64,000 nt of DNA from Ursus arctos (Eukaryota > Chordata > Mammalia > Carnivora > Ursidae): positions 42,978,475-43,042,474 of the forward strand of contig NW_026622808.1 in NCBI RefSeq assembly GCF_023065955.2, read 5' to 3'. Within the stretch, counting starts at the first letter, position 1, and every line of letters starts with the position of its first letter. The notes beneath the pieces were generated by a model that did not search any database, was not told the DNA's origin, and saw nothing but the letters and a program-made list of their open reading frames with translations. Positions 43,617 through 56,044 of the stretch are shown one piece after another. The position numbers and the translations under genes were made by a program.

Positions 43617-46360
43617 AAGTCAGGGCACCTTGGCCACAGCCATGCATCCCCTCTGGGCTAGCTTTTCCTCATGTACACACCAGGCACCTCTGTTCCCCAT
43701 CCGGACAGATACCTTTGGAACCCTAAAACTTTAAGTCAAGAAGGGCCCCACTGGGCTGAATTGCTTTCTGGGAGCCCTCTACTTTCCCTTCAGCCCAGGA
43801 ATCAGCATTTTCTTTGTTAACTAGGTAAAAATAATGAGATTATGAAAGGACAAAGGTGATCCAAATTTTGCTCATAGTCAAAACAGCTGTGGTAGCGCGG
43901 GTGGGAATTACTGCGTAAGATTTTAAGTCTGTTCCTTAAAAGTAAGCTGTTGTATACAGTTCTCCTTTTCTTAGCCAAACAGAATGAACTGGGTTTTGAA
44001 AATTGGAGAGAGATGAATGAGGTTTTTATAATAATCACTTGCATTTACTCATCATCTCTTGTTCTCTTCGTTTCCTTTCAGATTGAGGCATTTTTAATGA
44101 GGGAAGGAATTAGAAAAGGGGCCAGGGAAACCAAAACACAGAAAGAAAAATTCTGCTGAGCTCTGTAGCTGTTCTCAGTTCTTTAAAGTGCTTGAAAAGT
44201 AATATTTTGTTGCTACTAAATCTAATTAATAGCTAGCTGGTACTCATCAAGACCTCATTTCTTTCAACCTTGAAGGCAATTGGAAAGATACACAGATCTG
44301 TGTATTATCACAGCAAACAAATTCTCTTTTTTCCGCTTAACCATTTAGAGCTTTATCAGCAATGTAGGCAGTGGATGGACAGCTGTGCTTAAAAAAAAAA
44401 TGAAATGCATCTCAGGGTGTTCACTGTGGCATGTAATGAATGTGTATTGATTGATAAAATTACTTTTTTAAAAAAATATAATTTTGAAACCAGAGTCTGA
44501 ACTATGTACTAGGCATGGCTCTTCACCGAGTATCCAGTCTGTTCCTGAGTACTGGGATGGAATCAACAAGTCTTTGGAAGCCTGTTTTCTCCCCAGCATG
44601 GGCTAATCAGGATGCCCTGGACCAAAATGGATTTAAACACAAAGAGAGGATGAAAATGCTCCTCTGGGAGGAGGGGACCGGGGGATTACAGCGCAGAGCT
44701 CTGCATCTCTGCCCGTGCGGGGTGCAGCTGCGGGCTCTCAGTTACGTGGACATTTCTGCCATTCTGAGCGGACCGAGTATGCATTGACTTGGTGGCTGAC
44801 GTGCTGATAGGCTCGAGTAAAGTAGGTCAAGCCTTAATTGTAGCTATCAGACACTGGGAGTCCAAGCAGAAGAGAGGCAGCGATTGCAAATGCAGCTTAT
44901 TTGGAGGACAAGACCGGCTTCCGAGGGCGGCCTGTGCGCCCCTTCCACCCCCTTGCCGCCGCCGTCCAAATCAATTATTTCTGTTGAAGCACACCCAAGA
45001 CCTGATGATGGTCTGTGGTCGTGAGGTAGAGTGTTACTCCGTTTGGCAAATGTTTATCAAGTATCGACTTTGTGCCAGGTCCTTGGTACAGCAGTTTAAG
45101 CCTCAAATCTCGCATTCGGTTCGTGGTGCCCGAGGAGCCAGCGTCCAGAAGCCCCCCGCATGTCCGTACCGTACGCTATGCTAATCGTCTGGCAGCCCTG
45201 CTCTCAAGCCTGACTCTTATCAATAAAGCATGACAGAAAAATCTGCAGTGTGTTTGGGGAAGTAGCTTACAGGAAGAAACACGATGTTACAACAAAATTG
45301 GCCTGATCTAAGCATAGCTAAGGTCTGAATTGACAGGGAGTTGTTACAATTAGTGCACTTTTTTTTTCTTTTAACCATTCTTAATCTGTTGTGGGAAAAT
45401 GAAGGAGTTTTTCATAATCCAGATGAAAAGCGAGAAAGCCTGTCTTTTTGTTTACAGATGTTTGTCATTTAGCGAAAACACAGACGACAGCGTGCGGCGT
45501 TTGGTTTCCATCTGGTCATGCGGCATGTGCCTGTGCACACAGAGCAGTGATAATCCCCCACCTCCCTGGACAGAGCCGAGCAAGACGTGGGGTGTTTCCT
45601 TTGTACCCTGGATGGAGGCGCTTGGCCATCTGTGTTGGCGGAGGAAACCGTTCCTTTCCATCATAGCTGGATGGTAGGCTCCGCACAGTCCTATTCACAT
45701 TATAATAGGTTTATTAATTGTACTCACATCGTTTGCAGACGGGGAGGAAAGTCTGATGGTATAGTGTGACTTCACTGCTCGAAGAAGTTATCCGAAGTAA
45801 AACTACGGAGACTCCAAGGTGTCTTTTCTGGAACAGCTGGGAGCGCGTCCTCCCAGTTTGCGTGCTCTGCAAGACGTGTCGACATCGTGGCAGTTCTCGC
45901 AAAAGGGCTCGAGGTCAGAACTTGGGTCGAGGGGTATTTCTTATGCCTGTGTCAGGGAAGGTGTCAGGGTATTTGGTTTAGGCCTTGACTCGTCTACTGA
46001 ATGAAATAATGTCACGTTCAGGAGGGAGTCGGTGGAATACCATTTGCCATTTGTCTACACACAGCTGGGAAGCTCTGGGTGGGATCGTGTCTCAATTTCT
46101 GTTCCTGACTCCATCTGGCTCTTAGACTTTATCAGTTTTAGAGGTTTGGGTAGCTGGTTTATATAAAGGGCAAGAACTCGAGCTCATGTTCAAATGAGGG
46201 TGAAGGATTAGAAAACTTAAATGTTGTATTTCTTCTTATACTTCTGTTTAAATGACGTTTGAGGCACCTACAGACTGAAGTGTTGGTACCATTTTATTCT
46301 GTAGCAGAACTTGAAAAATTGCAAATAGTTTTGAAAAGAAAGCTTTTTTCCCCATTTAAT
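43617..46360. other. Long intron 1 segment with almost no repeats
   Basis: 2.7 kb with only a possible small L2-like piece at about 45045-45110. AT-rich at 43900-44470, with homeodomain-type TAATTA/ATTAAT motifs near 44222. GC-rich at 44700-45180. Open frames of 130 residues or less have no similarity. It is a candidate for conserved regulatory DNA. Confidence 0.45.
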
Positions 46361-46377
46361 TTATACGTAGCTCACTT

Positions 46378-46551
46378 AAAAAAAATTTTTTTATTTATTT
46401 GAGAGAGAGAGAGCGAGCCGGAGGAAGAGCAGAGGGAGAGGGATGAGCAGACTCTGTGCTGAGCGTGGAGGGGCTCGAGCCCACGAGCCCGTGATCCCTG
46501 AGCCGAAACCAAGAATCAGACTCTGACTGACTGAGCCACCCAGGTGCCCCC
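46378..46551 (-). mobile_element. SINEC, antisense
   Basis: Short T-rich tail, GAGAGAGAGAGAGCGAGC, head GAGCCACCCAGGTGCCCC. The short duplication TAGCTCACTT occurs at 46368-46377 and 46553-46562. Confidence 0.92.
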
Positions 46552-46713
46552 ATAGCTCACTTTTAAGGTAAAGCCTGTTTAGACAGGAGGACAATTTGTT
46601 TTGGAAAAAAATGTGAATATTGCAATTTATTTCGTTTAGCTCCAGCAGGTATGGAAAATGTACGCCTTTTAGCTCCCTTTTTGTAAGTCTGGCCAAAAGC
46701 TATCTTCAGACAG

Positions 46714-46911
46714 GGGCGCCTGGGTGGCTCAGTCGGTTGAGCATCAGACGCTCGATTTTGGCTCAGGTCGGGATCTCAGGGCTGTGAGATCGAGCCCCCT
46801 GTCAGGCTCTGTGCTGGGTGTGGAGCCTGCTTAAGGTTCTCTCCCTCTGCGTCTGTCCCCCTCTCCCCACTCGCTCACACACTCTCACTCTCTCTCTCTC
46901 TCAAAAAAAGA
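46714..46911 (+). mobile_element. SINEC, sense
   Basis: Head GGGCGCCTGGGTGGCTCAG and a CT-rich end with a very short A tail. The duplication TATCTTCAGACAG occurs at 46701-46713 and 46912-46924. It lies only about 160 bp from the antisense copy at 46378, in opposite orientation. Confidence 0.95.
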
Positions 46912-46924
46912 TATCTTCAGACAG

Positions 46925-48860
46925 AATTATTCTTCAGAAATTGCTTATTTTGAAATGGTTAGGTTAAAGCAAAAATTTATCTGAGGTCATCTTATTCTTG
47001 GACCTCCTAAAATTGCTCTCAACGTTGTTTTTCCTTTATATATGAAAACACTGGATATCTACGCTTTCCTTAGAAGTAAGTGGAATTGTACTTTAAGTTC
47101 ACATTACTTGTGTGAGTGTGAAACCACATACATAATTAATTCATTTCTACAGGTAACAGGATTATTTTGGGCAAAAAAACCAAAAACCAAAACAAAAAAA
47201 CCCAAACAAAAACCAGGCCAAATTTTACCAGCGGTTTTTCAGATTTTGTTTTTTAAGCATAGAATCCATTCTTCAAATTGCATTCTTCTTGTTGAAGCAC
47301 AGAGTATGAAACACACAGAATGCCTCATTTATTTGACAGATAATTGGGGGGCCGTACACAACACTCTTCTTGCCACTTTAGGTTTTAGAATGAGGTATTT
47401 GTTTTTGATGGAGTCCAGCCCCCTGTCATTCCTGATGAGAATACTGAGGTCTGGGGAGTCAGACCCATTGAGGGTCACAGGGATTTAGTGGTGGAATGGG
47501 TTTGACGTTCATGTCTCTGAGTTACTAGTACCTGGTTGTTTTCTTCCTTGGAAGATAGAATGATGAGCAGACATGATAATTGCACACATGTGAGTTTAGA
47601 GTCTGAACTGCTTTTCAGGATCGAATAATTTACTCGAGGTTTTTATTGTATTTAACCAAACCTCTCGTAACTCTATACGGGATTGAAGAAAATGGTACGG
47701 AACATAGAATGTCAAATTTCACTTTGCTGATCTGTTAGCTATAGGATACTGCCAACTGACCACATTGTCCAAGGCCGCCCGGCGATCATTCAAGGGTTTG
47801 ATTTAATCTTTTTACCATGTTGAGTTTGGTGTGAAGTCATTGTCCTAACCTTAATAAATTTGTTTTAACAGGGTGTGTATTGTTTGCATCTAACATGTTT
47901 AATGATCAGTTATAATGGATAAATTTGCAAGGACATTGAAGATCCTGTATTTCTTTGACAGATTTCATGAGTCATTTAATCATTTTATTTTGCCTCGTAT
48001 TGATACTTATGTGAAAATGGAGAGACAGAGTGGTTTGTGTTAGTTGTAATTAGAGTCATTTTACTAATATGAAATTTATCCCCTTAAAGCATTTGGAACC
48101 ATTATCTTGGAGTATAAAACAAAACAAAACATTATCCTAGCATGAAAAATCCACTTAAAGGGCACGGTTGTTGCTACAGTTTGCTTTTCTTTACCAGCTA
48201 AGATAGGGCTTTGAAACCAGGGGCACTGGCCATGGGAAGGAGCTATTGGCATGGCATGAATAGAAATTTCGCACATGCTTGTTTTGAAACTCGGCTACTT
48301 CTGTTCAGGGTTGACTGGTCTCAGTGGTAACAAGCTTAACATGAAATAACGCCTTTTTGCCAACACCATCTTGATTCTTCTTGTCTGGACTGCTTGAGCC
48401 AACGTAACACATAATGTAAGGCAAAACAAGAAATCGATAAAGCCATTAAGTCGCTCACTGTCTGGCTAGGAATGTTGATGAATGGGTCCGCATTTCCCCT
48501 TGGGTGTTTTTATTCACCATGGGAAGAGAAGGAGTGGGCCAACAGAGTAGAGCAATTGAGGAGAACAGTTTTTCATGCTTGAGTGAGGCAGTTCAGCTAG
48601 TGTCTCTTTTTTACCTTGAAGACTTCTTTTCTTATCTGTGAACCAGGACCTGCAGTTGGTCATCTTATGCTGCCCCCTCCCTATCTCCTGTTTTTGGGGT
48701 TTATTATTAGTTGATGACAGAAGGAAGACATATCAGGCACATTCATAAAACTCAGGCATGAGTAAAATTGTAATGCCAATTAGAGTCATGAGACCGGGGC
48801 CCACGAGCATGGGTGCAGTGGTGTATACTGGGTCCAGAGGAGAAAATGTGAGCTTGTATG
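46925..48860. other. Intron 1 segment, mostly unique
   Basis: AT-rich unique-looking DNA. A possible antisense MIR remnant lies at about 47395-47520 (AATACTGAGGTCTGGGGAGT, TTAGTGGTGGAATGGG). 47600-48480 has no recognised repeat. Confidence 0.45.
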
Positions 48861-48863
48861 TTG

Positions 48864-49324
48864 TGTTAGCTTGCTAGGGCTGCCAGGACAAGGTGCCACA
48901 GTCCGGGTAGCTTAAACAGCAGAAATGTATTGGCTCACAATTCTGAAGGCTACAAGTCCAAGATCAAGGTGGACAGGATTGGTTCCTTCTGAGGCTGGGA
49001 GGGAGAATCTCCTTCATGCCTCTCTCCTGGCTTCTTATGGTTTGCTGACAATCTTTGATGTTCCTTGGCTCATAGAAGTGTCAGTTTGATCTCTGCTTTT
49101 ATGTTCATGTGTTTTTCCTGGGTGTGTGTCTGGGTGCGAACTTCCCCTTTTTTATAGGGGCACTAGTTGTATTGGGTTAAGGTTCACCCTGATGACTGCA
49201 TCTTAACTAATTACTTCTGTGATGACCCTAATTCTAACTAAGGTCATATTCCAAGGTACTGGAGGTTGGGTACTGGGGTTAGGATAGATCTGTGACTTTG
49301 AGGGACAGAATTCAGTTCATAACA
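48864..49324 (-). mobile_element. MaLR solo LTR (MLT1-like), antisense
   Basis: A well-kept reverse-complement LTR: TGTTAGCTTGCTAGGGCTGC start, AGCTTAAACAGCAGAAATGT, GCACTAGTTGTATTGGGTTA, GACAGAATTCAGTTCATAAC end. Its length of about 460 bp is close to a complete LTR. Confidence 0.88.
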
Positions 49325-50930
49325 GATGGATTTGATGGCTGGTTTTGTGTGTTTCTAAAATTTCAAGAGCGGTTTCAAGTCTGCAACCTGCAGATTCAAA
49401 ATTAGTAAACACCTACTGCACCTTACAGTTTTTTCTAGGTCCTTTCACATAGTTATGTTCCTTCCCCCAGCAAACAAATGTAATCATGTTTGTGAAGCTG
49501 GTTGAGATTTTATAATAGAATAAAATCGAGCAGACTCCGTCGAGGAGCAGGAACACCTTAGAATCTTAAGCTCATCTTCTGTTTTCTTCTGGGTATGGAA
49601 AACGTAATAAATCCCAGTCACCTGCATGAAGAGTTGAATTTACTTTAATGAAGCTCAGTGGATGGCAGCTGTTGGCGTTACACAATACCTGTATTGTCTC
49701 ATGACATAAAACATACACTGTACTTTTTGAGTCATGCAAGGGATTTGTCAAGGGTAATTTGGACTCTTATGAAAACCGTGTGCACTGACTTTTGAACTTA
49801 GCCTCTTCACTACCCCAGGTGGTAATCGCTCATTAGATGAAAGTTTGGTCAGATGGGTTTTTGTTTGCTTGTTTTGGCAAAAGAAAAAAAATATAAAAAG
49901 AAAGGTTTTTTTGGTTTGTTTTTAAAGGTTTTATTTATTTGAGAGAGCGAGTGTGAGAGAGCAAGCGTGTGAGCGTGAGAGCTGTTGCTCGTTATACATG
50001 TGTTGGTTGAATAAGAAGGATAAAATATGGCTCCTGCTCCCTTGTAGAGAGAGGGTCAGACACCCAAGCCTGGGGTTGGCGACACCATTCCGAGGGGAGT
50101 AAGACCAGCTTCCTCAGGGTGGTACCGGCTAAGCATCTGGCTTTGGGTTGGAATTTGTGGAGTGCACTGGGCTCATGGATATGGGCTTCTCCTTTTCTCT
50201 GTGGGTCACACTAAATAGTCCGTTGTTCATCAAGGAGAGGGGAAATTGATTTCAAATTACTTCTGTATTGGTTAAAAACCAGACTGCCACAAATGCTTTA
50301 TGGGATCAGGGAGAAAATAGGCCGAGGGTTTTAGCTGCACTGAAACCTGCTTAATTAACCGAACACTGTCTATTACCATGTGACAGGCGTGACCCTGCTT
50401 CTGCAGAGGGGCTCTGTTTTGATGGCCGTACTCCCAGGGCCAGGAGTAGTTTAGATCTGGGAGGGTGGAGGGTTTATGCATCGTGTGCTTCTCTTCTGTG
50501 GTGTGCACCCCTTCCTGGGGTCGGGGAGCTGCTTGTGCAGGCTGGTGAGAATGGATTGGTGCATTCCCAGGAATTTCGTGAGCTGCTTATTAAGCATAAT
50601 CTTGTTAAGCATAAAATTATGTAAACTTACGATTCAGTTATATTTAGAAGTAACAAATACCCTGAGCTCCTCACTTCCTAGTTACGTTAATACATCTTTC
50701 TGTTATCCGTGGTCTTAGGATAGGAGCTTAGGTCTGTTGTATGTGCGTGTAGAAATGCTGGACGGTGTGCTTCGGCCGTCCCTTTCCTACCTCACATTTA
50801 GTGATGTCACATTGGTAATTTGAAATAAGCTGGAACCACGGAAATCAACAAATGGCACAGATCAACCTCCGTCCCAGAGCAGGATGGCAAAATATTTGCA
50901 AATGCACCACTGACTGGGGCCGTCCCTCAT
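49325..50930. other. Intron 1 segment, mostly unique
   Basis: Unique-looking DNA containing only a 3'-end SINEC fragment at 49915-49981. Short open frames have no similarity. Confidence 0.45.
49915..49981 (-). mobile_element. SINEC fragment (tail end only)
   Basis: GTTTTTAAAGGTTTTATTTA, then TTTGAGAGAGCGAGTGTGAG and a GA/GTG-rich stretch. The tRNA-like half is absent, so this is a 5'-truncated or deleted copy. Confidence 0.75.
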
Positions 50931-50934
50931 GTTC

Positions 50935-51418
50935 CTTCGCCACGACTGCCAGCAGAAATACTGCAAACTAGATGGTTTACAACGGCGGAAAACTATTGCC
51001 CCATAGTTCTAGAGACTAGGAGTCCGAGGTCATGGGGTCATCTGGGTTGGTGCCTTTTTGGCGCCTCTCATGGAGACTATTCCTTGCCACATCCTAGTTT
51101 CTGGTCCTGGCTGACGGTCCTTGGTGTTCCTTGGCTTGTGGGCTGGCGCATCACTCTGCTCTCTGCCTCATCTTCATTCACGTGGCCTTCTCCCTATGCC
51201 TGTGTGTGTCTTCACATGGCCATCTTCCTTCTCTGCCTCTTGTTCCTTATTATAAGGGCACCAGTCATATTGGACTAAAGGCCCATCCCGTTCCAGTGTG
51301 ACCTCATCTCTCATTACATCAGCAATGACCCTATTTCCTAATAAGGTCACATTTTGAAGTGCTAGAGGTTGGGACTTTAACATAATGTTTTGCAGGGACA
51401 CAATTGAACCCCTAACAG
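50935..51418 (-). mobile_element. MaLR solo LTR (MLT1-like), antisense
   Basis: AACTATTGCCCCATAGTTCT, GTGTTCCTTGGCTTGTGGGC, CTTCACATGGCCATCTTCC, TATAAGGGCACCAGTCATAT and the end GGGACACAATTGAACCCCTA are in reverse-complement LTR order. Confidence 0.86.
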
Positions 51419-51494
51419 ACTCCAATGGTCTTATATTTCCTATTGGGACACCTTGCATTTGCCGGCTCAAATAAAAATAAATGTAAGAGCCCAC

Positions 51495-51725
51495 ATGTAT
51501 AATAGCTTAGTGGCATACTACGTACTAAGTGTGTGTCGCCCCCCCCCCCCCCCCCCCGCATGTGTTCTCAGTGAACCCTCTCAGCCTCCCTGTAGTGTAA
51601 GTAGCATTATTTCCATTGAACAGGTTAGGAATTTGGCTCTGGGCAAATTGGAGCAATTGTCCTAGATAGCATATTAGGTATTTGAATCCAAATACCACTG
51701 CCTTTAGTCAGCTGACGTGTCATGA
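51495..51725 (-). mobile_element. MIR, antisense, carrying a poly-C run
   Basis: AATAGCTTAGTGGCATACTA, AGTAGCATTATTTCCATTG, AACAGGTTAGGAATTTGGCT and ATTTGAATCCAAATACCACT read as reverse-complement MIR. A 19-base C-run (51539-51557) sits inside it. Confidence 0.78.
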
Positions 51726-51839
51726 GTCTTATTCCCCAGAGCCCTGTTAGCTGTGCCAAATCCACATGGAGGGTTCATTGTGGCGTAGTAAGAGAGAGAA
51801 GGAAGAGCAAATGTTTTATAAACTCTTTGCAGAATCAGG

Positions 51840-52040
51840 CACCAAGCCTGATGCCTTCATCTATGAATTACCTAATTTAATCCTGATGCCAAATTTTTGA
51901 GTTGTTATAGTCTGTATAGAGGAGAAAATGAACTATAGGGTGATAAAGTGAATTTTGTTCACTGGCCAGGAGCGCAGAGCTGATAAAGGGGATGGCTGAG
52001 ATAGGAGCCCAGGTCTCTCTGGACCAGAGATCCTTCTTGT
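51840..52040 (-). mobile_element. MIR, antisense
   Basis: CTAATTTAATCCTGATGCC, AGAGGAGAAAATGAACTATA and AGGAGCCCAGGTCTCTCTGG follow reverse-complement MIR order. Confidence 0.78.
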
Positions 52041-52139
52041 TGGGTTCTACCATGTTGTCTTTCAGCAAAGCTCACATCTGATACATGGGCACATGCCATT
52101 CCTGAACCTTCTTGTTGACTGTGGTGTTAGACATGTGTG

Positions 52140-52235
52140 TATTTATTTTCTCATTGAGTCAGTAAGTACTGAGAGAGCCCTAATGATGTGCCCAGGATTG
52201 TGCTAAGGGATGGGTTATGACTTGTAAATAGTTAC
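52140..52235 (-). mobile_element. Possible L2 fragment, antisense
   Basis: GAGTCAGTAAGTACTGAGAG, TAATGATGTGCCCAGGATTG and TGCTAAGGGATGGG resemble the reverse complement of the L2 3' end. Confidence 0.55.
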
Positions 52236-52359
52236 TAACAACTCAGCTCTCAGAACTAGAAGGCTTTAGATTCCTTCATGACCAAGCTTCTTAAAAGGTC
52301 ACAAGGTCCTCTGTGTCTGCCATTTCCATAGTTGCAGACAACTCTCAGCCTGCCTGGTG

Positions 52360-52925
52360 TATTTTGTTTTCTGTTGTGCTGTAATAAATCACCATAAACT
52401 CAGTGACTTCAAACAACACAAACTTACTATCTTGCGGTAACCATGGAACATGAATCTGGGAATTAGTTGGGTCCTCTGCTCTGGCTGACATCAAGGACGT
52501 GGGCCAGGGCTGTGGTCTCCTGTGAGGCTCAGGGTCCTTTTCCAACTTCAGGCTTGCAGAGGGTTGGCAGAATTCAGCTCTTTGTGTTGTAGGACTGAGG
52601 CCTTATCTTCTGAAAGCTGCTTGCCTTTGCCTGCTGTGTGGCCATCTCCACAACAGGGATGTTTGCTTCCTCAAGGCCAATAGGAGAGTGACTCTGCTGC
52701 TTCTAGTCTCTCAAAAACTCACCTGATTAGGTCAGGCCCACACAGGATAAATTCCCCTATTCATTCAACTGAAGTTAACTGATAAGGAGCATTAACCTAC
52801 AAAGTCCCCTTTCCTTTTGCCGTTTGTAATGGCTAGAAGAAAACCATAGTTTTCACTCCTACTCAAAGGAAGGGGATTACACAGGACCCAACACAAGGGC
52901 GTTGGTCACAGGCCATCTTGGAATT
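52360..52925 (-). mobile_element. LTR of MaLR/ERVL type, antisense
   Basis: GTGCTGTAATAAATCACCAT, AACTCAGTGACTTCAAACAA, AATCTGGGAATTAGTTGGGT, GGGATTACACAGGACC and CACAGGCCATCTTGGAATTC are in the order of reverse-complement LTRs of this group. Subfamily not assigned. Confidence 0.7.
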
Positions 52926-53224
52926 CTTTTACCAGATACAGGCAAGGACTTCTCCACTGTTTTGGGTCTGGACCCGTGTGATTTGCACATATTCCCTCCC
53001 TTACCTAAGCTAAATATGTCCACATAGTTCATAAACAAATGAGAGTTCGAGTTCACTGAGTGTTCAGACTGTGACTGGCTTTGTAGGATTAACCTTGTGA
53101 TTAGTATAAAGCTATGCAGATTCTTCGTATAGAGCCCCAGTTCTCTGGCTTCATCTCCAATACCTCTGTTTTCTATTACTAAAATATTCTTAATTTCAAA
53201 AAATTGCATTTTCATTTGGAAGGA

Positions 53225-53720
53225 AGAGAAATCAACACAAAGTAGCCCAAGCAGAACTTACCAGTGCCACAGTACAAGGGTGTAGTAGTGGTGGGTTCAG
53301 GAATGGCTGGATCCAGGCTTTCAAACCATGTTATCAGCCTCCCCCACCCCCTTCTAATAGCCTCATCTTGTATCTCTTTTGATGTTGATAGATAGCCACG
53401 TTCACTCCCCTAACACCTGCAGACTTATATGATATAATCTCCTTATTTCTGGGGAAAGAAACTTTTCCTGAGTCTAGACATCATGTCTTACTCTTTATTA
53501 TCAAGACTTGGGTCACATTTGGCTAGACCAGTAACCGGACAAGCTCAGATCATGTCCCCACACCGTGTGACTGAGGTAGGAATAGAAGCCCTACATTGGG
53601 CTCTTGCAGTGGTTTTCTGTTAGGAAAGAGGGGGCTTTGCCAGAGGAAGAGAGTGGGAGCATTGTCAGGTGAAAATAACAGATACCCGGAGTGATAGATA
53701 CAGCATAATGGATCATCTTT
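53225..53720. repeat. Old interspersed repeat, family not assigned
   Basis: AACTTACCAGTGCCACAGTA, TTCAGGAATGGCTGGATCCA, TCAAACCATGTTATCAGCCT, CTTGGGTCACATTTGGCTAG and CAGTGGTTTTCTGTTAGGAA follow the same plan as the segment at 12540-13105. Confidence 0.5.
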
Positions 53721-54779
53721 GGTATACTGTCAGGGGTCATCTTTGGTATAACTGGTATTCCTTAACCCTCCTCGCTTAATACCATAGCTGGTGAAACAGA
53801 GGTGGTGTGGACAGCCACCTGTAAAGCAATAAAAGCTTTGGGTAAGTGGCAGTCCCCGGGAGGTTTTCATTTTAGTGTAACTCCTCTTGTCTTCTTGACA
53901 CGAGTCTCCTTTAAAGACTTATGAATATTGTCCTGAGAAAATGGCACATGAATTCAAGAAGTCGGATCCAACTATGTTCTTTGGAATTCATTAAAACCGA
54001 AGTGCCTGGGGCCCAGTGCTCGCCAGCTGCATCAAACGCACTAAAACTCAGACAGCACTGAGCGGGATCACTCTGATGCTCTCATTTTATAGGATTTGCC
54101 TTTACCACAAAAAGGCAGCTTCGCAAACTCTTTCAATATTGTATGACTTTTTTTTGGGGGGGGGAGGGGGATCTAAGAATGTGGCTAGAAATTTTTTATT
54201 ACTAACCTGCCTTTCCCCCTGCTTCTCCTTGGAATTGAATTCTCTGTGAAGAGGCCTAGAGGACCTTCCTCTTGCTGGGTTTTATCAGTTTGAGGGCTCA
54301 CTTTCTCCCGTTGGGTTTCTGGGATGGCTGATGTGGAGGTTGCAAACTCAGATAAATGCCCTCTGGGCTCTGGAAGCTAAGGGAGAGGAGTGAGGAGAGC
54401 CAGAGGGAGTGGCGGGGCTCTGGAGAAGTGGACACACCTTGCCTTTTCTACAGGACCAGCTCTTTTCAGTTTGATTGTTGCCCTGAGGGGATTTGAGCCA
54501 GTGGTAGGACATTCCAATATTTCAAGAGAAACGAGGGATCTTAAATTTCACTGAATTACTTCTGATTTAAAATTTTTCTAATGACTTTAGATTTTATTAC
54601 ACCGTGAAGGCTGAAGTAATTACCTTTTGGTTGGGCTTGTCTTCTGGGCGGCCGGTTTTCGCTGGGTGTGCATCTTGCCCAGGTCAGAAGGCCTGCTTGT
54701 GGATACTGTTTGATGTCTTGCAGGATCCATTTCCTTCTTCCTCACAGAGCCTCAGTTTTGGACAGGGCCCACCTCTCCT
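53721..54779. other. Intron 1 segment, no feature recognised
   Basis: Unique-looking DNA with a T8-G-run at about 54150-54170. No exon or repeat recognised. Confidence 0.45.
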
Positions 54780-55210
54780 CCGTGGACCCTTGTAGCTGGG
54801 AAAAGACCAAACCCTAGGTCCAGGGTTGGGTTTATTTGGTTTCCATCCTTTCCTAGTGATTGGTTCAGGATTGGCCATGTGATCTGACTCTGTCCAGTGG
54901 AAGGGGAAGATGTGTCTGCTGGGCTCTCCCATGGAAAGCTGCATCTTCCCTTGAAGCCAGGGAAGCTGCGGTCTCTGCTTGGCCTGGGTGCTTTCGGGAT
55001 GAGCCACCCACCACTGCAGCTGCTTGCTGTCCGCCTGAGGATGAAGTCAAAGTTGAGGACCAACCTGGGCGGGAAGGGAAGAACCTGGATTCTTGTTGAC
55101 GTCCTTGAAGAGCTGAATCAACCAGCCCTTTATGAAGCCGGCCCTTCCACTGGACTTCCTTTTGTTTGAGAGAATAAATTCTTTCTTGGTTAAAGCAGCA
55201 TGAGTTGACC
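54780..55210 (+). mobile_element. Probable old LTR-like repeat, sense
   Basis: GATTGGTTCAGGATTGGCCA, TGTGATCTGACTCTGTCCAG, GAGAGAATAAATTCTTTCTT and TAAAGCAGCATGAGTTGA resemble the U3-to-poly(A) order of an old mammalian LTR. It explains the several long overlapping open frames on both strands here. Confidence 0.5.
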
Positions 55211-56040
55211 TGAGACGCAGACCAGGGGAGAGGCCCCAGGCCATTTGTAGACCCCATGAACTACTGGTGATAAAGAACGCCTTTCCTGATGCCCGGCCGG
55301 GCTGTCACTGCTTTAGTGCTAGATGGTGGAAGGATTTCTTCTTATGTCTTTACTCTGATCCCTTGCTGTTGCCCCCTTGGAATATTATCTAGGATAATAC
55401 TCCATCTTTCTGTTGAGAAGGATGGTCTCCATGGGGAAGAGAAACCTCATCAATTACATCAGCCCCTGGCGCTCAGAGTGGTAAGCAGACCATGCATTTG
55501 CTGTCAATGGTTTGTGGTCACATTCATCCTGAACATGAGACTGAGGCCTTTGGTTTCTTTAGAGGGTTAGAGAAGGATTAATCATAACTAAACTGTGACC
55601 TTTACCGTTTAGGAACGTTGTTCTTCAGGTTGATACACCTTCATTATGGAAAGAGCCTCACCCTTCAAGGAAAGGCTGAGCGGTGTTTTGTATAATTCAC
55701 CAAGTTTCAGGCTCCTAGAAGAGTACAAAACAGAAAGGGGACCCTGCCTGACCTTTACTCTGAATGTAAATCGACTGGAAGTACCCCACTATCTCTAAAT
55801 GTTCCAGATGTTATTTTTTCTTCTCTTCTGCCCCCTTCTTCATTTAATAAGAAATAACATTGTATTTTAAGATGTTTTCTTAGTTCCGTCGGTTTATGCA
55901 GATTATTCTTCCCAACCTTTTTCCAGTTGTTAAAAATTAAAGACTACCTTTCTGCTGTTAGTAGTACAGATAAGCTTGCTCATGCATAGTTGATAGTCAC
56001 ATTTATTTTTATTTTTCTTTATCTAATTTTCATTTGATCT
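55211..56040. other. Intron 1 segment, no feature recognised
   Basis: Unique-looking DNA; no repeat or exon recognised. Confidence 0.45.
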
Positions 56041-56044
56041 AGCA

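Noticed and set aside
54684..55257. Cluster of overlapping 80-130-residue frames on both strands
   Set aside because: Best explained by an old LTR-like repeat; frames conflict with one another.
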